This document shows, piece after piece, positions 1-8,177 of a stretch of DNA of 64,000 bases. The notes under the pieces were generated by a model that saw nothing but the letters and a program-made list of their open reading frames with translations, made no database searches and had not been told where the DNA came from. Position numbers and translations under genes: made by a program. Source of the stretch: an uncultured Lachnobacterium sp. (GTDB lineage Bacteria; Bacillota; Clostridia; Lachnospirales; Lachnospiraceae); NCBI GenBank assembly GCA_900546625.1, contig URDU01000007.1:1-64000 (forward strand), given 5' to 3'. Position 1 is the first letter of the stretch. Each line of letters starts with the position of its first letter.

Positions 1-103
1 AAGCAGCAGAATTATATAAAGATAAATTGACTTCTATGCTCACCAAATAGAACTTAATGAATTTAATGCCAAAGCTCTGGTAGATATTGCATCTGCTCGT
101 TAA
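1..103 (+). other. Possible 3' tail of a gene cut by the window edge
   Basis: Two short open stretches lie in adjacent frames on the plus strand. One runs from base 3 to a TAG at 48-50 and ends AELYKDKLTSMLTK. The other is open until a TAA at 101-103 and ends NAKALVDIASAR. Either could be the true end of a gene starting left of the window, or the two together could be one gene broken by a frameshift. Too little is present to name a family. Confidence 0.2.
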
Positions 104-108
104 CCCAT

Positions 109-600
109 TTACACTTTTATGATATCTCCCCATGCTGCGCACAGTTTTTCAAAGGTCCATGCCGCATTTGCAGGGCTTGTGGACGGCAGCGTGACTGCCT
201 CCATGCCTGTCAGCGGAAGCTGATATTTCTTATAAAGTGCCCCTGCTTTATTTCCGTTTGCAATGACCTGCTTTATATCGGCTGTGGCAAGGATTTTCCT
301 TATATCTGTCGGTTCGACGTTTCTGATACTGCTGTCGCTCGAACCTTTGATATCACAGCTTTGTATCACATCCCATATGGCTATGTGGTTTTTAAACAGC
401 ATATATTTCTTCTCATCTATCGTCTCCGGCACCGGTTCATCCAACAGATACGCAAGCAGCTTCCAGAAACGGTTCTGCTTGTGTCCGTAATAGAAATTGT
501 TTTTCCTTGATGCAACGGACGGCAGAGTGCCGAGGATCAGTATGCGGCTGTTTTCATCATAGACAGGCTCGAAGGAGTGGGTTATGTGTTCGTATTCCAT
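109..600 (-). CDS. DNA-deoxyinosine (hypoxanthine) glycosylase, UDG superfamily
   Basis: This 163-residue protein matches the small family 6 uracil-DNA-glycosylase-like enzymes that remove hypoxanthine (deaminated adenine) from DNA to start base excision repair in the cytoplasm. The sequence shows the superfamily motif GTLPS near residue 24, followed by YYGHKQNRFW, whose Asn is the probable catalytic residue, and a C-terminal motif LPSTSPANA near residue 140. Length is normal for the family. It stands alone, with no visible operon partner; the neighbouring vapBC-like genes share its strand but are about 100 bp upstream. The family call is firm; substrate specificity is inferred from family membership. 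Confidence 0.8.
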   Translation of the reverse strand: MEYEHITHSFEPVYDENSRILILGTLPSVASRKNNFYYGHKQNRFWKLLAYLLDEPVPETIDEKKYMLFKNHIAIWDVIQSCDIKGSSDSSIRNVEPTDIRKILATADIKQVIANGNKAGALYKKYQLPLTGMEAVTLPSTSPANAAWTFEKLCAAWGDIIKV

Positions 601-707
601 GTTGTCACCTCTTATATCTGCAGCAGTTCTTCCGGCCTATCAATACATTTTAACTATGTTTAAGTAATTTGCTTCTATTAACTTTCATGATTTATATTTT
701 AATATAC

Positions 708-1082
708 TCACAATAATTTAAGCCTTGGATCAATCACTTGTATCAGTTTAAAATGTTTATCCCTTGTCAATAGTGACAATCCGTTTTTTATAGTTATAAA
801 TGCAATTATTGCGTCTGCATAAGGAACTGATAGACCATTAGTACGAAGTTTATACAAAAATCTACCAAATTCATCCCATTCACTATCAGCTAAATTTATT
901 TCCGTAATATAATCTAATTTTCTTGAAATCTCTTCAAGATTTTTCTCCGAATATGCTCCATGCATTAATTCAGATCTTATTACTCCACAAATACATACCG
1001 CTTCTTTTTCAAATAGTTCAATTACATCCTCTGCTTTATTCTTCCAAATATCAATAATAACATTCGTATCAACTAATACCAT
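708..1082 (-). CDS. vapC: PIN-domain toxin, VapC-like ribonuclease
   Basis: This PIN-domain protein of about 124 residues is the likely toxin of a type II toxin-antitoxin pair; VapC enzymes are metal-dependent RNases that cut tRNA or rRNA. Acidic residues expected at the active site are visible: Asp in MVLVDTNVIID at the N-terminus, a central Glu in RSELMHG, the Asp of YADAIIAF and the Asp of LLTRDKHF. I chose the ATG at 1082 rather than an upstream GTG because it overlaps the antitoxin stop codon as TAATG, which is typical translational coupling. The gene is AT-rich like its partner and unlike the flanking genes, suggesting horizontal arrival. Confidence 0.8.
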   Translation of the reverse strand: MVLVDTNVIIDIWKNKAEDVIELFEKEAVCICGVIRSELMHGAYSEKNLEEISRKLDYITEINLADSEWDEFGRFLYKLRTNGLSVPYADAIIAFITIKNGLSLLTRDKHFKLIQVIDPRLKLL

Positions 1083-1297
1083 TATATAATGCACCCCATA
1101 CGCAAATCATTAACAGCTTCTTCATCCACTGAAATTTTACCAGCAGTTTCACTAACAAAAGCCTTTTGCTTTTTTAATGTATCATCTTCCTTAACCTTTT
1201 GATCTTCCATAAGAAAATAAATAAATTTAACTGCTGCACTATATGAATCCTGATCCATATTTGAAAGAATTTTTGTTAAATCTTCTATTGTCGGCAT
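1082..1297 (-). CDS. Antitoxin partner of the VapC-like toxin
   Basis: This small protein of 71 residues immediately precedes the PIN-domain toxin and overlaps its start codon, so it is the probable antitoxin. The start at 1297 (MPTIEDLTK) is set by an AAGGAG site 9 bases upstream; in-frame starts further upstream would include or abut that site. The N-terminal part (ILSNMDQDSYSAAVKFIYFL) looks helical and the remainder is charged (QKVKEDDTLKKQKAF). The C-terminal half resembles the disordered toxin-wrapping tail of antitoxins. No clear ribbon-helix-helix or AbrB fold can be called by eye, so the family is left open. Confidence 0.65.
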   Translation of the reverse strand: MPTIEDLTKILSNMDQDSYSAAVKFIYFLMEDQKVKEDDTLKKQKAFVSETAGKISVDEEAVNDLRMGCII

Positions 1298-1410
1298 ATA
1301 AATCATCTCCTTATCTTCACCACAATACAACGAATTTTATTTAATCAGAGTATACCATAATGCTATAGTTTATTCTATCCGTAAAATCAAATTTCTCCAT
1401 CATTTCTCAC

Positions 1411-1443
1411 AAAAAACTCACAGTCCTTTTTTCGACTGTGAGT
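1411..1443 (-). terminator. Rho-independent terminator after the LacI gene
   Basis: A 10-bp perfect stem (ACTCACAGTC pairing with GACTGTGAGT, loop of 8) ends in a run of T on the minus strand (A-run at 1411-1416). A T-run on the plus strand makes it potentially bidirectional. It closes the arylsulfotransferase/LacI transcription unit, 12 bp after the lacI-type stop. Confidence 0.85.
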
Positions 1444-1454
1444 TTTTTATAATT

Positions 1455-2531
1455 TCAGATACAGTAATCACTCCACTCGCTGTCATCCACATTTGAACAG
1501 CTGTTTCGTATCATTAGCCTGCCCTCAAGCTCTGTTCTTACGACACTTTTGTGTCCTCCGCGCATGCGATCCATGAGAAGATATATGGCGAATTTTCCCA
1601 TTTCATCCTTTGGCAGGCTGACTGTAGTGAGCATCGGCTGCGTGTACTGTGCCTCCTCGATGTCATCACTCGAAATGATGGATGGAGTGTAGTAACGGCT
1701 TTTGCCGGAACCGAGATACTTTAACATTCCTATAGCTGTGATATCATTTGCGCAGTAGATTCCTGTCGGTCTGTCATCAAGCTCCATAAACTTCTGTATA
1801 GCAGCATAGCCTTCCGCCTCTGTCTGTCCGGTCTGTAATATATAATCAGCTTCCGGCTCTATATCATGTCTATGAAGTGCTTCGAGGTATCCACGATAGC
1901 GGGCCTCGTTATAGCAATCGCCGACATAGGCTATGTTTTTATGCCCCAGCGAGACGAGATAATCAACTGCGATTGTTGCAACCTTTTGTCCATCGCAAAG
2001 TACCTCGTCCACCTCATAATTTGTGGAATTTCGATTTACGGAAACCACGCTTTTGTACCTGCGGTTTAAAATTTGTATGGCATCTTTATTACACTTTCCA
2101 ATGATTATGAGACCATCACATTTCTGCTCTGTTTCATCATACATTTCCTCAATCACACGGTTCAGATTCTCTCTGCGGCATCTTTTATCGTTGGAAAAAA
2201 GTGGCATATACCACACCTTTGTGAGTATAGCAACCTGCTTGTGTATCTCACTCTCCACGACACGCAGCAGCTCATTGAAAAATGGATCCGTTGTCGCTTT
2301 TTCCATCCTTGTCATCAAAACCCCAATATAATATGGCTTTTGTCTCTGAGCATCATTTCCCAGCTTTAGAGCTCTTGCTGCATGATTCGGAGTGTAGTTT
2401 AGTGCTATCGCCGTCTTCCATATCTTATCACGCACCTTTGGAGATGAACATTTGTAATTTGGATTATTGAGTACTCTCGATACTGTGGCGATTGAGACAC
2501 CAACCTCTTCTGCAATTTTCTTTATTGACAT
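1455..2531 (-). CDS. LacI-family transcriptional regulator
   Basis: This 358-residue protein has an N-terminal LacI helix-turn-helix (IKKIAEEVGVSIATVSRVLN, residues 3-22, with hinge to about 60) followed by a periplasmic-binding-protein-like ligand domain (residues about 65-345). It is the last gene downstream of the arylsulfotransferase and ABC transporter genes on the same strand and also has its own promoter at 2615-2643. The obvious candidate targets are the two identical operators upstream of the thioredoxin gene at 7817-7831 and 7921-7935. The ligand is not evident; sugar-type ligands are usual for the family, but the context suggests a sulfated or aromatic inducer. That link is inference. 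Confidence 0.85.
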   Translation of the reverse strand: MSIKKIAEEVGVSIATVSRVLNNPNYKCSSPKVRDKIWKTAIALNYTPNHAARALKLGNDAQRQKPYYIGVLMTRMEKATTDPFFNELLRVVESEIHKQVAILTKVWYMPLFSNDKRCRRENLNRVIEEMYDETEQKCDGLIIIGKCNKDAIQILNRRYKSVVSVNRNSTNYEVDEVLCDGQKVATIAVDYLVSLGHKNIAYVGDCYNEARYRGYLEALHRHDIEPEADYILQTGQTEAEGYAAIQKFMELDDRPTGIYCANDITAIGMLKYLGSGKSRYYTPSIISSDDIEEAQYTQPMLTTVSLPKDEMGKFAIYLLMDRMRGGHKSVVRTELEGRLMIRNSCSNVDDSEWSDYCI

Positions 2532-2614
2532 TTGACCATCTCCTAAATTTGCGATGCAATCGCATTATTGTGTAGCATATGATATTGGCATATATTTCCA
2601 TATATCATATTATA

Positions 2615-2643
2615 ATAGTATGATTACTACGTTTTAAAGTCAA
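2615..2643 (-). promoter_or_regulatory. Sigma-A type promoter for the LacI-family gene
   Basis: On the minus strand TTGACT (2638-2643) and TACTAT (2615-2620) are separated by exactly 17 bp, about 85 bp upstream of the start codon. A second TATAAT-like stretch overlaps downstream. AT-rich dyads (ATATGATA and TATCATAT) lie just downstream of the -10 and could be an autoregulatory site. Confidence 0.6.
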
Positions 2644-2725
2644 GTGTTTTTATCTGTACACTAATATACTAATATGCAGGAATGCTTTTACCTGGTCTGT
2701 TTAATATCTGTTATATTTTCCCCCC

Positions 2726-4210
2726 TTACTTCAACGCATCCTTGTTGATTGATGCAACGCAGAAATCTATTCTGGTATTTTCCTCATCCTCCTCACTCGT
2801 TCCTGTAAGCCCAATCTCTTGTGTAGGATCTATTCCGTCAACTGCTGTCGCATCGGCTTTTTTATTTCCTGCACCAGGCACTCTGAATGTCGATACGTCT
2901 AACGGCTCGATTGATGTCTCTGTCGGCTTTTCAAGCTGTGGAATCCACTCATATGGCACCCTGTATGCGCGATATATCATATTGCTTTTAAATTTTCCTC
3001 CGATTGATTTGAAGTACGGATTTATGTATTCCCAAACAATCTCATGCTCCGGTGTAACCTCTATAAGGTGTCCGTCAGAGCCCTCCGTGATAAGTGTATT
3101 TCCGTTCGGAAGTCTCTGCGCAGAGCTGATATATGAGCTGTAAAAATTCGATGGATCTGTAAAAAGCAGCCAGCCTGCTTCAAGCGGTGTATACTGCCAT
3201 GTTATCTCGAGCGTTACCGGATTAAACTGGAGCACTCTCGAATAATCGCGTCTTGCGTTATTTGTGCCATCTACAGAGCCCGGATTTGGTGTACCGTAGC
3301 CACCCTGTCCTCCATTGTCAAATACGAGCAGGTCTCCATCTCCCGGAAGTCCTTTCGGTATCATATGTAAGTGGTGCTGTCCTATTATCCAGCCAAGCTT
3401 TTTTGTCGCCTCATTCTCGTTAAAATCAGGGCCTAATCTCCAGACTATCTTCCCGGTCTCCTTGCTTATTATCGCAAGAATGTTTGTGTTTCTTGCATCA
3501 AAAATTATATTGTCCGGATGAAATCTCTCATCTCCTGCATCATACCATTTATTTTCTCCCAGAGTAGAAAAATTGTTTATATGCATCCAATCACCTCCGG
3601 CTTCGCCGTGGAGCCCCGGATTTCTGTAGAGGATGTTTTTGGCAGCCTCATCAAAGCCCAGCTCATCAAAATGGTCGCTTGCGCGCCAGCTCCACACAAT
3701 ATTTCCTTCCCAGTCCACCTCGATTATCTTATCATCTATGAGCCGCTTGTCTGAAATATCATGGTTGTAAAGATTTTCATGTGTGAGTATAAACGTATTT
3801 CCGCTGTCTGTTTTTGGCTCGCCTCCCGGATAATAATATCCAACCGTCGAACCCTCACGCTGATAATCGTGATGCTGTCTGGCAAAATACTGTGGCTCCT
3901 GCCCCGGATCTGCATACAGTTGTGTTTTGTCAAATTTCCATACTATATTTCCTTCCCAGTCCACCTGCACCAAATCTTTTTCGTCCTGATAAGAATATTT
4001 GCTCTTTATTGAGCCTGTTGAGCCGAGCACATATCCTCCCGGAAGTATCTTATTCGGAAAACCCTCAAGTCCTGCCCATAGCTTTACTTCATTTCCGTTC
4101 ATATCAATGAGAAGCGCTCCCTTTTTTGTCGGAAAAATGGTGTAGCCGTTCCATGCCTTGTCTTTATTGTATACTGTTGTTCCTGTTGGAAAAATTCCCG
4201 GATATCCCAT
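2726..4210 (-). CDS. Arylsulfate sulfotransferase (ASST family)
   Basis: A protein of about 494 residues matching the arylsulfotransferase family, which transfers sulfate from one phenolic sulfate ester to another phenol without PAPS through a sulfo-histidine intermediate. Propeller-type repeats are visible (WEGNIVWKFD, WEGNIVWSWRAS, EHEIVWEYINP), together with His-rich segments ARQHHDYQ and GQHHLHMIPKG that are candidates for the catalytic and anion-binding residues. The start at 4210 is set by AAGGAGG 8 bases upstream; an ATG 30 bases earlier lacks such a site. There is no signal peptide, unlike the periplasmic proteobacterial enzymes, so it probably acts in the cytoplasm on imported compounds. 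The upstream genes encode a sulfonate/nitrate-type ABC importer, supporting a role with imported organosulfates. Specific substrates cannot be read from the sequence. Confidence 0.85.
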   Translation of the reverse strand: MGYPGIFPTGTTVYNKDKAWNGYTIFPTKKGALLIDMNGNEVKLWAGLEGFPNKILPGGYVLGSTGSIKSKYSYQDEKDLVQVDWEGNIVWKFDKTQLYADPGQEPQYFARQHHDYQREGSTVGYYYPGGEPKTDSGNTFILTHENLYNHDISDKRLIDDKIIEVDWEGNIVWSWRASDHFDELGFDEAAKNILYRNPGLHGEAGGDWMHINNFSTLGENKWYDAGDERFHPDNIIFDARNTNILAIISKETGKIVWRLGPDFNENEATKKLGWIIGQHHLHMIPKGLPGDGDLLVFDNGGQGGYGTPNPGSVDGTNNARRDYSRVLQFNPVTLEITWQYTPLEAGWLLFTDPSNFYSSYISSAQRLPNGNTLITEGSDGHLIEVTPEHEIVWEYINPYFKSIGGKFKSNMIYRAYRVPYEWIPQLEKPTETSIEPLDVSTFRVPGAGNKKADATAVDGIDPTQEIGLTGTSEEDEENTRIDFCVASINKDALK

Positions 4211-4276
4211 GCTATTGTCCTCCTTGATCTCTAAATTCATATGTTATTTTTTTAAATCTGCAAAATCCAGCCTCAT

Positions 4277-5335
4277 TTATTTTTCTGAGATAGTTACGGA
4301 TGCCGGATCATACTGCTTTGCCGCTGTCGTATCTATGTAATCCCTCACATTAAATTTCTTGTCATATTTGCCGTGAGTGTAAGCCCAGTCTGCCACTTCT
4401 TCGAGATGCTTTGCTCCGTCCTCTGTAAATCCGACTCTGAGAGTTTGTGACTGCCAGTCTGCCTTGAAATTTTCCTCTTCCACTCCAAACTTCTTTGCGA
4501 CATCTGCTGCAACCTCATCCAGGTGAGCATTTATATAATCCGTACTCTCCTGCAATGATTTCAGATAGTTTGCCAGAAGCTGTGGATTGTTATCATTAAA
4601 CTCTTTTGTGGTAAGCAGATAGCTTCCTGTTATTATTCCAAGTTCCTTTGCCTTAGACACCAATTTCCAGCCTGCATCCTCATAATAAGATGTAACTGAA
4701 CCTGAACCGACTACAGCTGATGCGTTATTCTGCTGCACAAGTGCTATCTTTGTCTGCGATGAATCGGCATTTACATTATTTACCTTATTAGAATCTACTC
4801 CAATGTGATTGAGTGCTATCCAGTTGTAATACTCATATACAGTTCCGATGCTTGTGATTATTCCCTTGCTGTCTGTCAGTGCGCTGAGATTATCTGCATA
4901 TTCAGGCGCCACATACAGTCCACCTGTATTCATCTCTGATGCTGCTGATTCGGAGAAAAATACAAGATTTGTTTTGTCCTGCGAATTGCCTATCCTGTTC
5001 ACTGCTGCAAAATCGGCCATCTCACCGGTGTCCGCAGTTTTGTTTGTCACCGCATCTATGGTGTTTATGCCATATGCATACTCTGTAGTCTCGACATTTA
5101 CACCGTTTTTCTCGAAAAAGCCCTGCTGCTGTCCAACGAAAATCTGATACTGATCCGGCTGTCCTGTCATAACAGCTACACGTATTGTGTTATTTTTATC
5201 TGTGCTGCCTGCCGCACCTGTACTCTGTTGTCCTCCTGCATTTGAGCCGCAGCCTGCCAGAACCGATGCGCCAAGTGCTGCTGCAAGTGTAATTGTCCCC
5301 AATTTTCTCAAACTGTTTTTAACCATTCTTTCCAT
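4277..5335 (-). CDS. ABC transporter substrate-binding lipoprotein, NMT1/TauA/SsuA type
   Basis: A 352-residue lipoprotein with a signal peptide and lipobox (ASVLAGC, Cys about residue 29) and a type II periplasmic-binding fold of the nitrate/sulfonate/taurine/thiamine-precursor group. Typical family stretches are IRVAVMTGQPDQYQIFVGQ and the later NNASAVVGSGSVTSYY. It would capture substrate outside the membrane for the permease and ATPase encoded upstream. The start has an AGAGAGG site 8 bases upstream. Its place just upstream of the arylsulfotransferase suggests a sulfate ester or sulfonate ligand. This is inference from context, since the family also binds nitrate, taurine and pyrimidines. 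Confidence 0.8.
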   Translation of the reverse strand: MERMVKNSLRKLGTITLAAALGASVLAGCGSNAGGQQSTGAAGSTDKNNTIRVAVMTGQPDQYQIFVGQQQGFFEKNGVNVETTEYAYGINTIDAVTNKTADTGEMADFAAVNRIGNSQDKTNLVFFSESAASEMNTGGLYVAPEYADNLSALTDSKGIITSIGTVYEYYNWIALNHIGVDSNKVNNVNADSSQTKIALVQQNNASAVVGSGSVTSYYEDAGWKLVSKAKELGIITGSYLLTTKEFNDNNPQLLANYLKSLQESTDYINAHLDEVAADVAKKFGVEEENFKADWQSQTLRVGFTEDGAKHLEEVADWAYTHGKYDKKFNVRDYIDTTAAKQYDPASVTISEK

Positions 5336-5426
5336 GATATTTTCCTCTCTTTCTATTTGTTTTCATCCTTCCGGTTTCACATCAGCATATGTTGTATACA
5401 CTGCTTTAATTTCTTTCAAACACTTA

Positions 5427-6176
5427 TTACTTCACTCCGAAATGTGCCAGCTTTTTTATTCCTATAAACTGCACCAGTCTGTCTGACAGAAATCCTATCA
5501 CTGCAAGTGTCAGTATTCCTGCAAATGCCCATCCGGTCTTGTAATAAAGCTTTGAGCTGTTTATCAGATAACCGAGTCCGTCGCTTCCCACAAGCATCTC
5601 GGCTGCCACAACACACACGAATGATGAGCCAAGTCCCAGCCTTATTCCTGTGTAAATATGCGATACCGCTGATGGTACTACCACTGTAAAAAATACTCTT
5701 ATTCTGTTCGCTCCCATGCAGGATGCAGCCTCTATGTACGAGTGATCCGTCGATACAACACCTGCGATCGTGTTTATAAATATCGGGAAAAATGATGCAT
5801 AAAATATAAGTGCTATTTTTGACTCATCACCCACACCAAACCACATGAGAAAAAGTGTTGTCAGTGCTATTGCCGGAACAAATCTAAAGAAGCTTAAAAT
5901 CGGCTCGATTATGAATCTTACGGCTTTAAAGTTTCCTACCAGAAGTCCTAACGGTACTCCGAGTACCACCGCAAGCAGCCAGCCTCTTAAAACTCTCGAA
6001 ATACTTGCAATTATATCTATCCACAATGTTCCGTTTAATATGAGCTCTTTTACACCTGCAATTGTCTCCACAGGACTGGGGAGAAAATACTCATCATATC
6101 CTAACGAGCCGAGTCCCCATATTGCTATTAAAATCACCCATGAAATCACTCCACATTTCAATATTTTTCGTTTCAC
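5427..6176 (-). CDS. ABC transporter permease, SsuC/TauC type
   Basis: This 249-residue membrane protein has about six hydrophobic segments and the inner-membrane permease (BPD_transp_1) EAA loop (EAASCMGANRIRVFF, near residue 143) that contacts the ATPase. Length fits the SsuC/TauC group. It forms the channel of the importer with the neighbouring ATPase and binding lipoprotein; as there is a single permease gene, it probably acts as a homodimer. It lies between the ATPase gene upstream and the binding-protein gene downstream on the same strand. Confidence 0.85.
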   Translation of the reverse strand: MKRKILKCGVISWVILIAIWGLGSLGYDEYFLPSPVETIAGVKELILNGTLWIDIIASISRVLRGWLLAVVLGVPLGLLVGNFKAVRFIIEPILSFFRFVPAIALTTLFLMWFGVGDESKIALIFYASFFPIFINTIAGVVSTDHSYIEAASCMGANRIRVFFTVVVPSAVSHIYTGIRLGLGSSFVCVVAAEMLVGSDGLGYLINSSKLYYKTGWAFAGILTLAVIGFLSDRLVQFIGIKKLAHFGVK

Positions 6177-6217
6177 AGTTCATCGCTCCCTTCTGATTTT
6201 TAATGGTAAATATTTCA

Positions 6218-7372
6218 TCAAATATAATATATCTGACTGTCATCAAATGCCTTGTTCTTTACTATCTGCGTATGCTCTCCCTCTATGATATAAAGCTGTT
6301 TTATGAGCACCTTTATATGTTCTCCGCGAGTTCGTTTTCCGGTACTTACAGAGGTTTTTCCGGTTACTGTGATATCTCCTATCCTGACTCTTATCTCATA
6401 AGTATTTCCTCTGAAAAGTACTTCCTCTATGATGCCATCCTCGTAGGCTGAGTCTACAGCGGTATTCGCTATAATTTCATTTTCTAATGCGTTACTTTTA
6501 TTCACAAAAGCCCGGGAAAATTCATCTTTATTTGCGAAATTTTCGTTTCTTCTGATTTGATCTGTAATATCAGATATCTCCACAAACTCCGGTCTTATCA
6601 CCCCATACTGGCTGTCATTTTCTTTCTCAAAGCCTTTTAATTTTCCAAAGTTCTTTATGACTGCGGACTGTCCGATAAACTGTGCCACAAACGGAGTTCT
6701 CGGATTTTCATATATATCTACCGGGTTTCCAACCTGCTCTATACACCCCTTATTTGTAATGATTATCTCGTCTGCAATCTCTATCGCCTCATCCTGATCG
6801 TGTGTTACAAATATGCTTGTGATACCGACCTTGTCGATAGTTTCACGAAGCCACGTTCTTAATTCTTTTCGGACCTTTGCATCGATTGCCGCAAACGGTT
6901 CATCCAGCAAGAGTACCTCCGGCTGTGGTGCCAGTGCCCTTGCGAGTGCTATTCGCTGTCTTTGTCCACCGCTTAACTGATTTGGATATCTATTTTCCAC
7001 ACCCGGCAGACCAACCAGCTCTAACAACTCGTGAACTCTGTTTTTAATAAAGCTTTTATCACGCTTTTGCACTTTCAGTCCGTATGCTATATTGTCATAA
7101 ACTGTCATATAAGGAAAAAGCGCATAGCTTTGAAAAACAAATCCTATTTTTCTCTGATCCGGTGTAAGTGCATTTACATTTTTACCGTCTATTATCACAT
7201 CGCCCTCATCCTGCTTTTCAAGCCCTGCAAGCATACGAAGGATTGTTGTCTTGCCGCTTCCGCTTGGTCCGAGCAGACCAACAAGCTTTCCTTTTTCTAT
7301 TCCAAAGCTTACATCATCGGATGCTTTAAAGGTTCCGAAATATTTTGATATATGTTCTAACTCGATATACAT
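6218..7372 (-). CDS. ABC transporter ATP-binding protein with C-terminal TOBE-like domain
   Basis: A 384-residue ATPase with Walker A GPSGSGKT (about residue 35), Q-loop VFQSYALFPYMTVYDN, signature LSGGQRQR and Walker B VLLLDEP. It powers the sulfonate/sulfate-ester-type importer. Most SsuB/TauB proteins are about 250 residues. This one has an extra C-terminal part of about 140 residues, ending in a TOBE-like beta region (ITVTGKTSVSTGKRTRGEH), as in CysA sulfate/thiosulfate or spermidine ATPases. That tail could bind a regulatory ligand. A good ribosome site precedes it and it follows the thioredoxin-like gene by about 30 bp. Confidence 0.85.
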   Translation of the reverse strand: MYIELEHISKYFGTFKASDDVSFGIEKGKLVGLLGPSGSGKTTILRMLAGLEKQDEGDVIIDGKNVNALTPDQRKIGFVFQSYALFPYMTVYDNIAYGLKVQKRDKSFIKNRVHELLELVGLPGVENRYPNQLSGGQRQRIALARALAPQPEVLLLDEPFAAIDAKVRKELRTWLRETIDKVGITSIFVTHDQDEAIEIADEIIITNKGCIEQVGNPVDIYENPRTPFVAQFIGQSAVIKNFGKLKGFEKENDSQYGVIRPEFVEISDITDQIRRNENFANKDEFSRAFVNKSNALENEIIANTAVDSAYEDGIIEEVLFRGNTYEIRVRIGDITVTGKTSVSTGKRTRGEHIKVLIKQLYIIEGEHTQIVKNKAFDDSQIYYI

Positions 7373-7404
7373 CGCTGCCTCCTGTAATGTAAAATTTCAT
7401 GTAA

Positions 7405-7728
7405 TTAATCATGATTTTTCACTTTAAAAATTGCATCCTTAAGTATTAGAGGATGTGTAAATCCTACAAATCTGTTTACCTCTTTGTCACCATTTAATAT
7501 GATTATTGTTGGAACAGAGTTTACATCATACCTAAGTGCCAAAGCATTTTCATCTACTGTATTACATTTAATAAAAGTGGCATCCACTTCTTTTGCTTCT
7601 TCCAGCTTAGTAAGTGCTCCCTCCATCTTTTTGCAGTGCGTACAGGATGGAGAATAAAATTCCAATATGCTTATGCCCGATTTTTCATTAATGTGTTCAA
7701 GATAATTTCTGTTAGTCAATTCTTTCAT
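7405..7728 (-). CDS. Thioredoxin-like protein with CTHC active site
   Basis: This 107-residue thioredoxin-fold protein has the redox motif CTHC within YSPSCTHCKKM, a cis-proline loop (VNSVPTIIIL) and the closing helix. CTHC replaces the classical CGPC. The start at 7728 (MKELTNRNYLEH) is set by AAGGAG 10 bases upstream; the longer frame to 7788 would run into the -10 box of the promoter at 7778-7807. It has no signal peptide, so it is cytoplasmic. As first gene of the transporter/arylsulfotransferase operon it may keep cysteines reduced or serve sulfur metabolism. Its role in this operon is not evident from sequence alone. Confidence 0.8.
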   Translation of the reverse strand: MKELTNRNYLEHINEKSGISILEFYSPSCTHCKKMEGALTKLEEAKEVDATFIKCNTVDENALALRYDVNSVPTIIILNGDKEVNRFVGFTHPLILKDAIFKVKNHD

Positions 7729-7777
7729 CCTTGATGTTCTCCTTCCCACAACGGCTGTAGCTCGTTTGCTTGAGTGC

Positions 7778-7807
7778 ATTATAAACACCAGAAGTACAGG
7801 TTTTCAA
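7778..7807 (-). promoter_or_regulatory. Promoter of the thioredoxin-ABC-arylsulfotransferase operon
   Basis: On the minus strand TTGAAA (7802-7807) and a perfect TATAAT (7778-7783) are separated by 18 bp. The first LacI/CcpA-type operator lies 9 bp upstream of the -35 and a second, identical copy 104 bp further up. Confidence 0.7.
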
Positions 7808-7816
7808 AGCTAATTC

Positions 7817-7831
7817 ATGAAATCGTTTACA
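7817..7831 (-). promoter_or_regulatory. Proximal LacI/CcpA-type operator
   Basis: The 15-mer ATGAAATCGTTTACA (plus strand) has the central CG dyad of LacI-family operators and fits the catabolite-responsive element consensus WTGNAANCGNWNNCW. It sits immediately upstream of the -35 box. Candidate binders are the LacI-family protein encoded at 1455-2531 or CcpA. Confidence 0.65.
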
Positions 7832-7920
7832 GGAGATTTCGGTTTTTCCTGGTTTTCATACTGCTTTAACATACTTTCAGGTGTATAAACAGTAATTTTT
7901 TCCGAAATCCCTCACATTTT

Positions 7921-7935
7921 ATGAAATCGTTTACA
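7921..7935 (-). promoter_or_regulatory. Distal LacI/CcpA-type operator, identical to the proximal one
   Basis: An exact second copy of ATGAAATCGTTTACA in the same orientation, 104 bp (about ten helical turns) upstream of the first. The spacing would place both sites on the same DNA face and allow a repression loop. Confidence 0.65.
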
Positions 7936-7983
7936 CATACTTAACCGCTGATAAATACTGGAATGTTAACAATTCTACGCAGC

Positions 7984-8015
7984 AAAAAAGGAACCGGAAA
8001 ATCCGGTTCCTTTTT
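7984..8015 (-). terminator. Terminator of the raffinose operon, bidirectional-looking
   Basis: The stem GGAACCGGA/TCCGGTTCC (7990-7998 with 8002-8010, loop AAA) is flanked by A6 on the left and T5 on the right. On the minus strand it ends transcription coming from sucrose phosphorylase, 168 bp after its stop, and it separates that operon from the next promoter. Confidence 0.85.
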
Positions 8016-8071
8016 GATATCGCATCTTTTATGATAAATATATTCTAACTGCTTCATATAATTCCTTAAGC

Positions 8072-8164
8072 CTGTTCGGAAACGGTGGCAGCAAGGTATA
8101 TGTAATGTGCCAGAATCCTCTGGAAGAAGGGTATTATACGCGTGGAGACTGTGAAGGAGGATAA
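8072..8164 (+). other. Short coding-like remnant in the 7729-8177 intergenic stretch
   Basis: An open frame on the plus strand, with no start codon or ribosome site, ends at TAA 8162-8164 and reads VYVMCQNPLEEGYYTRGDC before two glycines. Its composition looks like a real protein tail, not random sequence. It may be the C-terminal remnant of a lost gene. The rest of this 449-bp gene-free stretch holds the promoter, the two operators and the terminator listed separately. Confidence 0.25.
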
Positions 8165-8177
8165 GTAATACACAAAA

